DNA from: Megalopta genalis
Lineage: Eukaryota; Arthropoda; Insecta; Hymenoptera; Halictidae
Length of the DNA stretch: 64,000 bases
Direction: 5' to 3'
Assembly: GCF_051020955.1 (NCBI RefSeq)
Contig: NW_027477591.1
Coordinates: 1 to 64,000, forward strand
Positions 54,257 to 64,000 of the stretch are shown here, one piece after another; the stretch's first letter is position 1, and every line of letters begins with the position of its first letter. The notes under the pieces were generated by a model. It was not told where the DNA came from. It worked only from the letters and a program-made list of their open reading frames with translations, and searched no databases. Made by a program: the position numbers and the translations under genes.

Positions 54257-56266
54257 ATGAGGAACTACGTGGCCACTCTGGCAGTCTTCGCCATCTTCCG
54301 AACATCCACTGCGCTCATCGGGTACGACTGCAGCGGCACCACGCTCAACGTCACCACGTTCTCCACGGTCGATAAGCCCAAATGCGAGGGTACCGACGCC
54401 AAACCACATGTCGAAAATACAGAGGTGCAGCTCCTCCAGCTGGTGGATTTCGACGAAACTCGAACAATACAGTGCAAGGTCGAAGTCGACCGCACTATAT
54501 ATCATTGTGGCATGCACTCGCACACCTCCGTTGTCAACAATGGAAGGCAACAATACATACTGAACACACCACAGGACATATGCCGGACGATGCAAGATTC
54601 GGGGACACTCATGCTCCCACCAACGGGGCAGATCGCAGGTCTGGTCCGGAACAGCACAACAACTCGAAGCCTGACGCTGGCTGGGGAAATCCTCCAGGAC
54701 GGAACCTGCAGCGGCACAACGTACAGCGATCCCTTCGGCACGTGGACAGGAGTCGTGGTACAAGCAGTAGTAAGAATAACACTCAAAAGTTTCAACTCGG
54801 CAGTAAAACTCTCCTCGGGAGAAGTCTTCCTACCCTCGGGACACCATTGCCCTCTCAACAGGGAATATTGCATGGACCCAGAGGACGGGTTCTCATACTG
54901 GAACAGCCTCCCAGACGACAGCTGCCACCTAAAACAATACAACGTGTTATACGAAGGCAAGGCCACGAAGGTTGGAACCAAATCCTCCAACATGGCGGTT
55001 TACACCGTCACTTCGGGTGACACAGCCTTCGCACTCACCAGCACCGGCCACGCCCAGATCTGCGGCTACACACTCACGAAGACGGAGCACCCCAAACTCC
55101 TTATCGTGGACACCCGAAAAGACGGCAGATTTAAGGCAGCACAGAAGAAAAACGTTAACAACCTAGACATCTTCACGTACGTAAATACCAAATTCGTATA
55201 TATGGAGAAGCACATAAGGTCACAAATTTTGTCGCTCTACCGCGACATCACGAGACAGAAATGCCGCTTGGAACAACAAGTCCTAAGAAACGTAATCTCG
55301 CTGATTCACATAGCGCCGGCAGAGGTCGCCACTACCCTGGTGAAAGAACCAGGATTCATGGCTATCCAGTCAGGCGAGGCTATTCACGTGATAAAATGCA
55401 TCCCGATACAATGCTCACTCCGGAAAACTACGGATTGCTTCGACGAATTGCCGGTACAACATCAAAATCAATCCTTTTTCCTAACCCCGAGGACGAGAAT
55501 CCTAGTAAAAACGGGAACCAAGAGAGAATGCAACGAATTGATCTCGCCGGCATTCAAAATCCACGGGACGTGGTTCCGAATGACGCCACGACCGGTGGAA
55601 AGCATACCACCACCGCCACTCCAACCACTAACCGAAGCCGCTTGGAGATACACCAACCCCGCTAACTTAGCAAACGGCGGAATCTACACGCAAGAAGATA
55701 TACAGAAACTAAACGATCACATAATGTTTCCGGCGGAGAAAGCAGCGGTCATCAACGCCCTGGCACAAGGAGCCTCCGGCCGCGCCTTCGCGGCCGATTC
55801 AGTAAAACTATACAATCTCCTAGACGAAACGACGCTGGAACGGATCGCCGAATCGACAGGGAAAAAGATATGGAATGGGTTCATGGAGTTCGGTTCCGTC
55901 ATGGCGGGACTAATGGGCATCTACCTGGTAATTCGTTGCATCAAGGCGGCAATCAACACCGTCTTGAACGGCATCGCGCTCCACGCCGCATACGGTTGCA
56001 GTCTACAACTCCTGGCGGCAACTTGGAGCACGCTCACACACTTCTGCCTCTACTTAAAAGGCAAAAACAATCATAGTGAACTAAGTGAAGTGAACACCCA
56101 AGTGAGCCCCTTAGAATGCATCGACATAGACAAGCCCACCCTAAGTGAACCCCTCACCAATAGTAAAGACTCTTTCGAAGTACACGTCAAACCCACTAGC
56201 AAATATGTCACATATAAACGATCCAAGAAGCCAAACCTCTTCTCGGACGACGAAGACGAAAAATGA
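54257..56266 (+). CDS. env: Envelope-like glycoprotein (copy 2)
   Basis: 669 residues, open and nearly identical to copy 1. Signal peptide at 1-22, Cys-rich glycosylated ectodomain (LNVTTFS, YHCGMHSH), hydrophobic anchor region about 544-600, and an acidic tail end. No evident furin site. It would be targeted to the secretory pathway and plasma membrane. The best family guess is a class III, chuvirus-like glycoprotein (recalled similarity, not tested); an errantivirus F-like Env is less likely. The copy keeps env intact although its integrase is broken, so it could supply Env in trans. Confidence 0.82.
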   Translation: MRNYVATLAVFAIFRTSTALIGYDCSGTTLNVTTFSTVDKPKCEGTDAKPHVENTEVQLLQLVDFDETRTIQCKVEVDRTIYHCGMHSHTSVVNNGRQQYILNTPQDICRTMQDSGTLMLPPTGQIAGLVRNSTTTRSLTLAGEILQDGTCSGTTYSDPFGTWTGVVVQAVVRITLKSFNSAVKLSSGEVFLPSGHHCPLNREYCMDPEDGFSYWNSLPDDSCHLKQYNVLYEGKATKVGTKSSNMAVYTVTSGDTAFALTSTGHAQICGYTLTKTEHPKLLIVDTRKDGRFKAAQKKNVNNLDIFTYVNTKFVYMEKHIRSQILSLYRDITRQKCRLEQQVLRNVISLIHIAPAEVATTLVKEPGFMAIQSGEAIHVIKCIPIQCSLRKTTDCFDELPVQHQNQSFFLTPRTRILVKTGTKRECNELISPAFKIHGTWFRMTPRPVESIPPPPLQPLTEAAWRYTNPANLANGGIYTQEDIQKLNDHIMFPAEKAAVINALAQGASGRAFAADSVKLYNLLDETTLERIAESTGKKIWNGFMEFGSVMAGLMGIYLVIRCIKAAINTVLNGIALHAAYGCSLQLLAATWSTLTHFCLYLKGKNNHSELSEVNTQVSPLECIDIDKPTLSEPLTNSKDSFEVHVKPTSKYVTYKRSKKPNLFSDDEDEK

Positions 56267-56286
56267 CTACATCATTTTTCTTTTCC

Positions 56287-56298
56287 GAGAGGGGGAGG
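56287..56298 (+). other. Polypurine tract of copy 2
   Basis: GAGAGGGGGAGG directly before the TG of the 3' LTR, 20 nt after the env stop; one base differs from copy 1. Confidence 0.9.
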
Positions 56299-57837
56299 TG
56301 TTACGTCTCGCGACGTATTGCGTAGCGTGTAAATTATCATGTAAGACTTTATATACGAATAGCCGATAAGCATAGGTTAGCCGGTAGACAATTAAGTAAT
56401 AACAACTATACCGATTCGCATGCATAGCACCGCGCATAATACAACTTAAGTCAAACATAGTACTGGCGCCAACCCGTCGCGCCAGCCTGTCGCCGTTCTT
56501 CCGTACAACCACTTTTCCTCTCGCTAACCCTTTTAAGATCCCTTATCGATACATAGATCTCCACTTGCACTTTTCCTCTCGCCTACCCTTTTAAGATCCC
56601 TTATCGATACATAGATCTCCACTTGCACTTTTCCTCTCGCCTACCCTTTTAAGATCCCTTACCATTACACAAAATTTCACTTATCTTGCCCTCGCCTACC
56701 CTTCACGACCCTTTCAACCCTTGTATACCTGCTTCACTTTCCCGGCCGCCGGCTCGACGCCTACGCAGGCGCCCCGTACCTCTGACGTAGGCAGCCCCAC
56801 TCTCCGCCGCACCGAGCGCGCGCAAGCAGCGACCCCCACTCCTCGACGTACCAGAGGAGCTCCGAGCAGCGGCTCGGAACATCAGTTCTACCTCCGCCGT
56901 CTCCTGGACTAGACGTCCACCGCCAGCACTCCGCATAGTGCTACGCGTTACTATTTCCATTTCGACTCTGAATCTTAGCTCGTACTTAACAATTTTAAGT
57001 CTCTTAAAGTATAAGTCTACAAGTGTAACTTTAATTCAAGAATATACTACTTTTATTTCATATACATAAATTCAGTGAAAGTTATTATCAACTACCAGTT
57101 CCTTAAACTAACTTCGACGTTAACATAATTCAACATCGGCTTGGTGATTACTGTCTAGTATCGGCTGGACAATTGCTTACTTGATAATTTTCTTAATTTG
57201 TGAATACGCTTTCGTGCGCCTTGGAGCACGCCCCGTATGCTCGGCACGAACGTATATTCTCCTAGAGAAATAGCCCTTTCTACCAGTGTGTGTTGGACGC
57301 TCGCCCCGTAAGCGCCGCACTAGTAGAGAGTCGTACCATTGCCCCTATTTGCACGTTGCATTAGCCTCACGCTTGTATTAACGTCCATGCCGAAACACGC
57401 CGGTCGGTCTTATCAATTGAGGAAGCTACGCCGATCCCACGCGGAACGCCCGCAACACTCACGTGATCCTGCACTCACGGTTAACGCCGTCATAGAAGCC
57501 CGTCTACGACAGCTGCTGCAAGCTGCCCAGACTCCCTGGACAACGCCAAGGCCACTCGACGTTCCGGCTTCTATCCTCGACGTCGCCAAGATCCCCGAAG
57601 CCGACCCGAGACGACTAGTCTACTTCATCCTCGCACGACGTACTAACAGCGTGCCGATTAGAATACCCCGCCCGGTGAGTGCTGAATTGTGAATCGCCTG
57701 CAAGCGCCTCGTGGTTATCCCAGTTAGACGCGGACGCCCCGCGCCGCGTGAACGAAAAGATTGCAATTTACGTTTAAACTCCGTGGAATTCGACGCGTTC
57801 ACTAGTCAACGCGATTTCCGACCCCCGGGACGTAACA
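56299..57837 (+). repeat. 3' LTR of copy 2 (1,539 bp)
   Basis: Same length as the 5' LTR with one substitution seen. Contains the 58-bp repeats (partial 56510-56544, units 56545-56602 and 56603-56660). Confidence 0.97.
57387..57692 (+). CDS. ORF inside the 3' LTR of copy 2 (uncharacterised)
   Basis: Fourth copy of the 101-codon LTR ORF, same predicted protein. In the 3' LTR it is not expected to be in the leader; it could be expressed only if this LTR drives its own transcription into the flanking satellite. Confidence 0.3.
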   Translation: MPKHAGRSYQLRKLRRSHAERPQHSRDPALTVNAVIEARLRQLLQAAQTPWTTPRPLDVPASILDVAKIPEADPRRLVYFILARRTNSVPIRIPRPVSAEL

Positions 57838-57841
57838 CTAA
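57838..57841. other. Target-site duplication CTAA, right of copy 2
   Basis: Matches 48070-48073 and runs into ATTGTTCATATCGCATG, the continuation of the satellite subunit. Confidence 0.95.
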
Positions 57842-60800
57842 ATTGTTCATATCGCATGAATTTGAATCTAAATCGTTTGTTTAAAATCGCTATTTCGCAC
57901 GAATTTGAAGCGAAATAGTGTATATCGCATGATATTGAATCTAAATCGTATGTTTTGCGTTGATTTAAAGCTAATTCGTGTATTTCGTATGAATCTGAAG
58001 CTAAATTGTTCATTTCGCATGAATTTGAAGCTAAATCGTTTGTTTAAAATCGCTATTTCGCACGAATTCGAAGCGAAATCGTGTATATCGCATGATATTG
58101 GAGCTAAATCGTATGTTTCGCGTTGATTTAAAACTGATTCGTGTATTTCGCATGAATCTGAAGCTAAATTGTTCATATCGCATGAATTTGAATCTAAATC
58201 GTTTGTTTAAAATCGCTATTTCGCACGAATTTGAAGCGAAATCGTGAGTTTTGCATGATATTGGAGCTAAATCGTATGTTTCGCGTTGATTTAAAGCTGA
58301 TTCGTGTATTTCGCATGAATCTGAAGCTAAATTGTTCATATCGCATGAATTTGAAGCTAAATCGTTTGTTTAAAATCGCTATTTCGCACGAATTCGAAGC
58401 GAAATCGTGTATATCGCATGATATTGAATCTAAATCGTATGTTTCGCGTTGATTTAAAGCTAATTCGTGTATTTCGTATGAATCTGAAGCTAAATTGTTC
58501 CTTTCGCATGAATTTGAATCTAAATCGTTTGTTTAAAATCGCTATATCGCACGAATTCGAAGCGAAATCGTGTATATCGCATTATATTGGAGCTAAATCG
58601 TATGTTTCGCGTTGATTTAGAGCTGATTCGTGTATTTCGCATGAATCTGAAGCTAAATTGTTCATATCGCATGAATTTGAATCTAAATCGTTTGTTTAAA
58701 ATCGCTATTTCGCACGAATTTGAAGCGAAATAGTGTATATCGCATGATATTGAATCTAAATCGTATGTTTTGCGTTGATTTAAAGCTAATTCGTGTATTT
58801 CGTATGAATCTGAAGCTAAATTGTTCATTTCGCATGAATTTGAAGCTAAATCGTTTGTTTAAAATCGCTATTTCGCACGAATTCGAAGCGAAATCGTGTA
58901 TATCGCATGATATTGGAGCTAAATCGTATGTTTCGCGTTGATTTAAAACTGATTCGTGTATTTCGCATGAATCTGAAGCTAAATTGTTCATATCGCATGA
59001 ATTTGAATCTAAATCGTTTGTTTAAAATCGCTATTTCGCACGAATTTGAAGCGAAATCGTGAGTTTTGCATGATATTGGAGCTAAATCGTATGTTTCGCG
59101 TTGATTTAAAGCTGATTCGTGTATTTCGCATGAATCTGAAGCTAAATTGTTCATATCGTATGAATTTGAATCTAAATCGTTTGTTTAAAATCGCTATATC
59201 GCACGAATTCGAAGCGAAATCGTGTATATCGCATTATATTGGAGCTAAATCGTATGTTTCGCGTTGATTTAAAGCTGATTCGTGTATTTCGCATGAATCT
59301 GAAGCTAAATTGTTCATATCGCATGAATTTGAATCTAAATCGTTTGTTTAAAATCGATATTTCGCACGAATTTGAAGCGAAATAGTGTATATCGCATGAT
59401 ATTGAATCTCAATCGTATGTTTTGCGTTGATTTAAAGCTAATTCGTGTATTTCGTATGAATCTGAAGCTAAATTGTTCATTTCGCATGAATTTGAAACTA
59501 AATCATTTGTTTAAAATCGCTATTTCGCACGAAATCAAAGCGAAATCGTGTATATCGCATGATATTGGAGCTAAATCGTATGTTTCGTGTCGATTTAAAG
59601 CTGATTCGTGTATTTCGCATGAATCTGAAGCTAAATTGTTCATATCGCATGAATTTGAAGCTAAATCGTTTGTTTAAAATCGCTATTTCGCACGAATTTG
59701 AAGCGAAATCGATTATTTAAAATCGTTATTTCGCACGGATTTGAAGCGAAATCGTGTGTTTCGCATGATATTGAAGCTAAATCGTATGTTTCGCGTTGAT
59801 TTAAAGCTAATTCGTGTATTTCGCATGAATCTGAAGCTAAATTGTCCATTTCGCATGAATTTGAAGCTAAATCGTTTGTTTAAAATCGCTATTCCGCACG
59901 AATTCGAAGCGAAATCGTGTATATCGCATGATATTGGAGCTAAATCGTATGTTTCGCGTTGATTTAAAGCTGATTCGTGTATTTCGCATGAATCTGAAGC
60001 TAAATTGTTCATATCGCATGGATTTGAATCTAAATCGTTTGTTTAAAATCGCTATTTCGCTCGAATTTGAAGCGAAATCGTGTGTTTTGCATGATATTGT
60101 AGCTAAATCGTATGTTTCGCGTTGATTTAAAACTGATTCGTGTATTTCGCATGAATCTGAAGCTAAATTGTTCATATCGCATGAATTTGAATCTAAATCG
60201 TTTGTTTAAAATCGCTATTTCGCACGAATTTGAAGCGAAATAGTGTATATCGCATGATATTGAATCTAAATCGTATGTTTTGCGTTGATTTAAAGCTAAT
60301 TCGTGTATTTCGTATGAATCTGAAGCTAAATTGTTCATTTCGCATGAATTTGAAGCTAAATCATTTGTTTAAAATCGCTATTTCGCACGAATTCAAAGCG
60401 AAATCGAGTATATCGCATGATATTGGAGCTAAATCGTATGTTTCGCGTTGATTTAAAGCTGATTCGTGTATTTCGCATGAATCTGAAGCTAAATTGTTCA
60501 TATCGCATGAATTTGAAGCTAAATCGTTTGTTTAAAATCGCTATTTCGCACGAATTTGAAGCGAAATCGATTATTTAAAATCGGTATTTCGCACGGATTT
60601 GAAGCGAAATCGTGTGTTTCGCATGATATTGAAGCTAAATCGTATGTTTCGCGTTGATTTAAAGCTAATTCGTGTATTTCGTATGAATCTGAAGTTAAAT
60701 TGTTCATTTCGCATGAATTTGAAGCGAAATCGATTATTTAAAATCGTTATTTCGCACGAATTTGAAGCAAAATCGTGTGTTTCGTATGATATTGAAGCTA

Positions 60801-63800
60801 AATCGTATGTTTCGCGTGAATTTGAAGCTGATTCGTGTATTTCGCGTAAATCTGAAGCTAAATTGTTCATTTCGCATCAATTTGAAGCTAAATCGTTTGT
60901 TTAAAATCGCTATTTCGCACGAATTTGAAGCGAAATATTGTGTTTCGCATTATTTTGGAGCTAAATCGTATGTTTCGCGTTGATTTAAAGCTGATTCGTG
61001 TATTTCGCATGAATCTGAAGCTAAATTGTTCATTTCGCATGAATTTGAAGCTAAATCGTTTGTTTAAAATCGCTATTTCGCACGTATTCGCAGCGAAATC
61101 GTGTATATCGCATGATATTGGAGCTAAATCGTATGTGTCGCGTTGATTTAAAGCTGATTCGTGTATTTCGCATGAATCTGAAGCTAAATTGTTCATATCG
61201 CATGAATTTGAAGCTAAATCGTTTGTTAAAAACCGCTATTTCGCACGAATTTGAAGCGAAATCGTGTGTTTCGCATGATATTGGAGCTAAATCGTATGTT
61301 TCGCGTTGATTTAAGGCTAATTCGTGTATTTCGTATGAATCTGAAGCTAAATTGTTCATTTCGCATGAATTTGAAGCTAAATCGTTTGTTAAAAACCGCT
61401 ATTTCGCACGAATTTCAATCGAAATCGTGTATATCGCATGATATTGGAGCTAAATCGTATGTTTCGCGTTGATTTAAAGCTAATTCGTGTATTTCGTATG
61501 AATCTGAAGTTAAATTGTTCATTTCGCATGAATTTGAAGCGAAATCGATTATTTAAAATCGTTATTTCGCACGAATTTGAAGCAAAATCGTGTGTTTCGT
61601 ATGATATTGAAGCTAAATCGTATGTTTCGCGTGAATTTAAGCTGATTCGTGTATTTCGCGTAAATCTGAAGCTAAATTGTTCATTTCGCATCAATTTGAA
61701 GCTAAATCGTTTGTTTAAAATCGCTATTTCGCACGAATTTGAAGCGAAATAGTGTATATCGCATGATATTGAATCGAAATCGTATGTTTCGCGTTGATTT
61801 AAAGCTAATTCGTGTATTTCGTATGAATCTGAAGTTAAATTGTTCATTTCGCATGAATTTGAAGCGAAATCGATTATTTAAAAACACTATTTCGCACGAA
61901 TTTGAAGCGAAATCGTGTATATCGCCTGATATTGGAGCTAGATCGTATGTTTCGCGTTGATTTAAAGCTAATTCCTGTATTTCGTATGAATCTGAAGTTA
62001 AATTGTTCATTTCGCATGAATTTGAAGCGAAATCGATTATTTAAAATCGTTATTTCGCACGAATTTGAAGCGAAATCGTGTGTTTCGCATGATATTGAAG
62101 CTAAATCGTATGTTTCGTGTTGATTTAAAGCTGATTCGTGTATTTCGCATGAATCTGAAGCTAAATTGTTCATTTCGCATGAATTTGAAGCTAAATCGTT
62201 TGTTTAAAATCGCTATTTTGCACGAATTCGAAGCGAAATCGTGTATATCGCATGATATTGGAGCTAAATCGTATGTTTCGCGTTGATTTAAAGCTGATTC
62301 GTGTATTTCGCATGAATCTGAAGCTAAATTGTTCATATCGCATGAATTTGAATCTAAATCGTTTGTTTAAAATCGCTATTACGCACGAATTTGAAGCGAA
62401 ATCGTGTGTTTCGCATGATATTGGAGCTAAATCGTATGTTTCGCGTTGATTTAATGCTGATTCGTGTATTTCGCATGAATCTGAAGCTAAATTGTTCATA
62501 TCGCATGAATTTGAATCTAAATCGTTTGTTAAAATCGCTATTTCGCACGAATTTGAAGCGAAATAGTGTATATCGCATGATATTGAATCTAAATCGTATG
62601 TTTCGCGTTGATTTAAAGCTAATTCGTGTATTTCGTATGAATCTGAAGCTAAATTGTTCATTTCGCATGAATTTGAAGCTAAATCGTTTGTTTAAAATCG
62701 CTATTTCGCACGAATTCAAAGCGAAATCGTGTATATCGCATGATATTGGAGCTAAATCGTATGTTTCGCGTTGATTTAAAGCTGATTCGTGTATTTAGCA
62801 TGAATCTGAAGCTAAATTGTTCATATCGCATGAATTTGTAGCTAAATCGTTTGTTTAAAATCGCTATTTCGCACGAATTTGAAGCGAAATCGTGTGTTTC
62901 GCATTATATTGGAGCTAAATCGTATGTTTCGCGTTGGTTTAAAGCTGATTCGTGTATTTCGCATGAATCTGAAGCTAAATTGTTCATATCGCATCAATTT
63001 GAAGTTAAATCGTTTGTTAAAAACCGCTATTTCGCACGAATTTGAAGCGAAATATTGTGTTTCGCATTATTTTGGAGCTAAATCGTATGTTTCGCGTTGA
63101 TTTAAAGCTGATTCGTGTATTTCGCATGAATCTGAAGCTAAATTGTTCATTTCGCATGAATTTGAAGCTAAATCGTTTGTTTAAAATCGCTATTTCGCAC
63201 GAATTCGCAGCGAAATCGTGTATATCGCATGATATTGGAGCTAAATCGTATGTGTCGCGTTGATTTAAAGCTGATTCGTGTATTTCGTATGAATCTGAAG
63301 CTAATTGTTCATATCGCATGAATTTGAAGCTAAATCGTTTGTTAAAAACCGCTATTTCGCACGAATTTGAAGCGAAATCGTGTGTTTCGCATGATATTGG
63401 AGCTAAATCGTATGTTTCGCGTTGATTTAAGGCTAATTCGTGTATTTCGTATGAATCTGAAGCTAAATTGTTCATTTCGCATGAATTTGAAGCGAAATCG
63501 ATTATTTAAAATCGTTATTTCGCACGAATTTGAAGCAAAATCGTGTGTTTCGTATGATATTGAAGCTAAATCGTATGTTTCGTGTTGATTTAAGCTGATT
63601 CGTGTATTTCGCATGAATCTGAAGCTAAATTGTTCATTTCGCATGAATTTGAAGCTAAATCGTTTGTTTAAAATCGCTATTTCGCACGTATTCGCAGCGA
63701 AATCGTGTATATCGCATGATATTGGAGCTAAATCGTACGTTTCGCGTTGATTTAAAGCTGATTCGTGTATTTCGCATGAATCTGAAGCTAAATTGTTCAT

Positions 63801-64000
63801 TTCGCATCAATTTGAAGCTAAATCGTTTGTTTAAAATCGCTATTTCGCACGAATTTGAAGCGAAATCGTGTATATCGCATCATATTGAAGCTAAATCGTA
63901 TGTTTCGCGTGAATTTGAAGCTGATTCGTGTATTTCGCATGAATCTGAAGCTAAATTGTTCATATCGCATGAATTTGAATCTAAATCGTTTGTTTAAAAT
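57842..64000 (-). repeat. 163-bp satellite array, subtype X, orientation B (continues past the window)
   Basis: Same orientation and subtype as 27968-48073. Up to about 60.6 kb the monomers closely match that array, with an 815-bp (5 x 163) repeat: landmarks at 57868, 57905, 58031 and 58231 recur at 58683, 58720, 58846 and 59046. After about 60.7 kb monomers are more diverged, with private variants (CGTATTCGCAGCG, GTTAAAAACCGC, CGCATTATTTTGG) and 1-bp deletions, suggesting an older part of the array. No gene is seen. Confidence 0.94.

Larger units (their letters stand above)
53306..56266 (+). pseudogene. Truncated integrase joined in frame to envelope (copy 2)
   Basis: Open frame from 53306 to the env stop, with first ATG at 53543. 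Relative to copy 1 it lacks 292 codons: the rest of the linker, the HHCC zinc domain and the first catalytic Asp (D213). The second Asp (LTDQG, about 53511) and the Glu (IERSHH, about 53619) remain. The junction is at about 53380-53392, within CCATCCAGG. The 877-bp deletion plus one extra C leaves the -1 integrase frame intact, so integrase remnant and Env stay in one frame. The integrase should be catalytically dead. Confidence 0.9.
48074..57837 (+). mobile_element. Ty3/Gypsy-type LTR retroelement with env, copy 2 (internal deletion)
   Basis: A 9,764-bp element on the plus strand, same family and layout as copy 1. It is 934 bp shorter, fully explained by one 58-bp LTR unit and a net 876-bp loss in the RNase H-integrase linker and N-terminal integrase. 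Its LTRs are both 1,539 bp and I see one substitution between them (TACACCTTAAG at about 48217 versus TACAACTTAAG at about 56442), so it is young. Without the integrase zinc domain and first catalytic Asp it should be non-autonomous, though gag, protease-RT-RNase H and env are open. Confidence 0.97.

Noticed and set aside
17045..57837. Copies 1 and 2 as a single insertion duplicated by the satellite inversion
   Set aside because: Their target duplications differ (CTCC and CTAA), they lie in different satellite subtypes, and they differ by scattered substitutions, so they inserted independently.

Overview
The window looks like a heterochromatic stretch of an arthropod genome, most likely an insect (I cannot name the species). 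It holds no host genes, rRNA or tRNA genes. It consists of a satellite DNA array interrupted by two nearly full-length, young Ty3/Gypsy-type LTR retroelements that carry an envelope-like gene. The evidence for a eukaryote is the nucleosome-sized satellite, the LTR elements with tRNA primer sites and 4-bp target duplications, and the arthropod-type Inr motif in the LTR.

Layout: 1-17044 satellite in orientation A (two monomer subtypes, X and Y, both 163 bp); 17045-27742 retroelement copy 1 on the minus strand (10,698 bp, flanked by CTCC duplications); 27743-27967 a further piece of orientation-A satellite; about 27966-27970 an abrupt switch to the opposite orientation; 27968-48073 satellite in orientation B (subtype X, with 206-bp variants); 48074-57837 retroelement copy 2 on the plus strand (9,764 bp, flanked by CTAA duplications); 57838-64000 satellite in orientation B. 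The monomer is built of five related subunits of about 30, 30, 43, 30 and 30 bp, and the array contains many larger tandem duplications (0.8-5 kb).

Both retroelements read 5' LTR - tRNA-Leu-type primer site - gag - (frameshift) - protease/reverse transcriptase/RNase H - (second frame change) - integrase joined in one reading frame to an envelope glycoprotein - polypurine tract - 3' LTR. A textbook -1 ribosomal frameshift signal lies in the gag/pol overlap: a G GGA AAC heptamer, an 8-nt spacer and a 9-bp GC-rich stem, identical in both copies. Copy 1 has all expected catalytic motifs and no visible lesion apart from the RNase H/integrase frame change that both copies share. Copy 2 lost 877 bp between two 6-bp GATGGT repeats, removing the integrase zinc-binding domain and the first catalytic Asp, while gag, protease, RT, RNase H and env stay open. 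The envelope lacks an obvious furin site and looks, from memory of the family, more like the class III glycoproteins of chuviruses and their relatives than the baculovirus-F-like Env of gypsy.

The least explained features are a 101-codon ORF inside every LTR that ends in a splice-donor-like GTGAGT in phase with a candidate env acceptor, the matched insertion position and orientation of the two elements within the 30-bp satellite subunit, and the satellite inversion 225 bp from copy 1.
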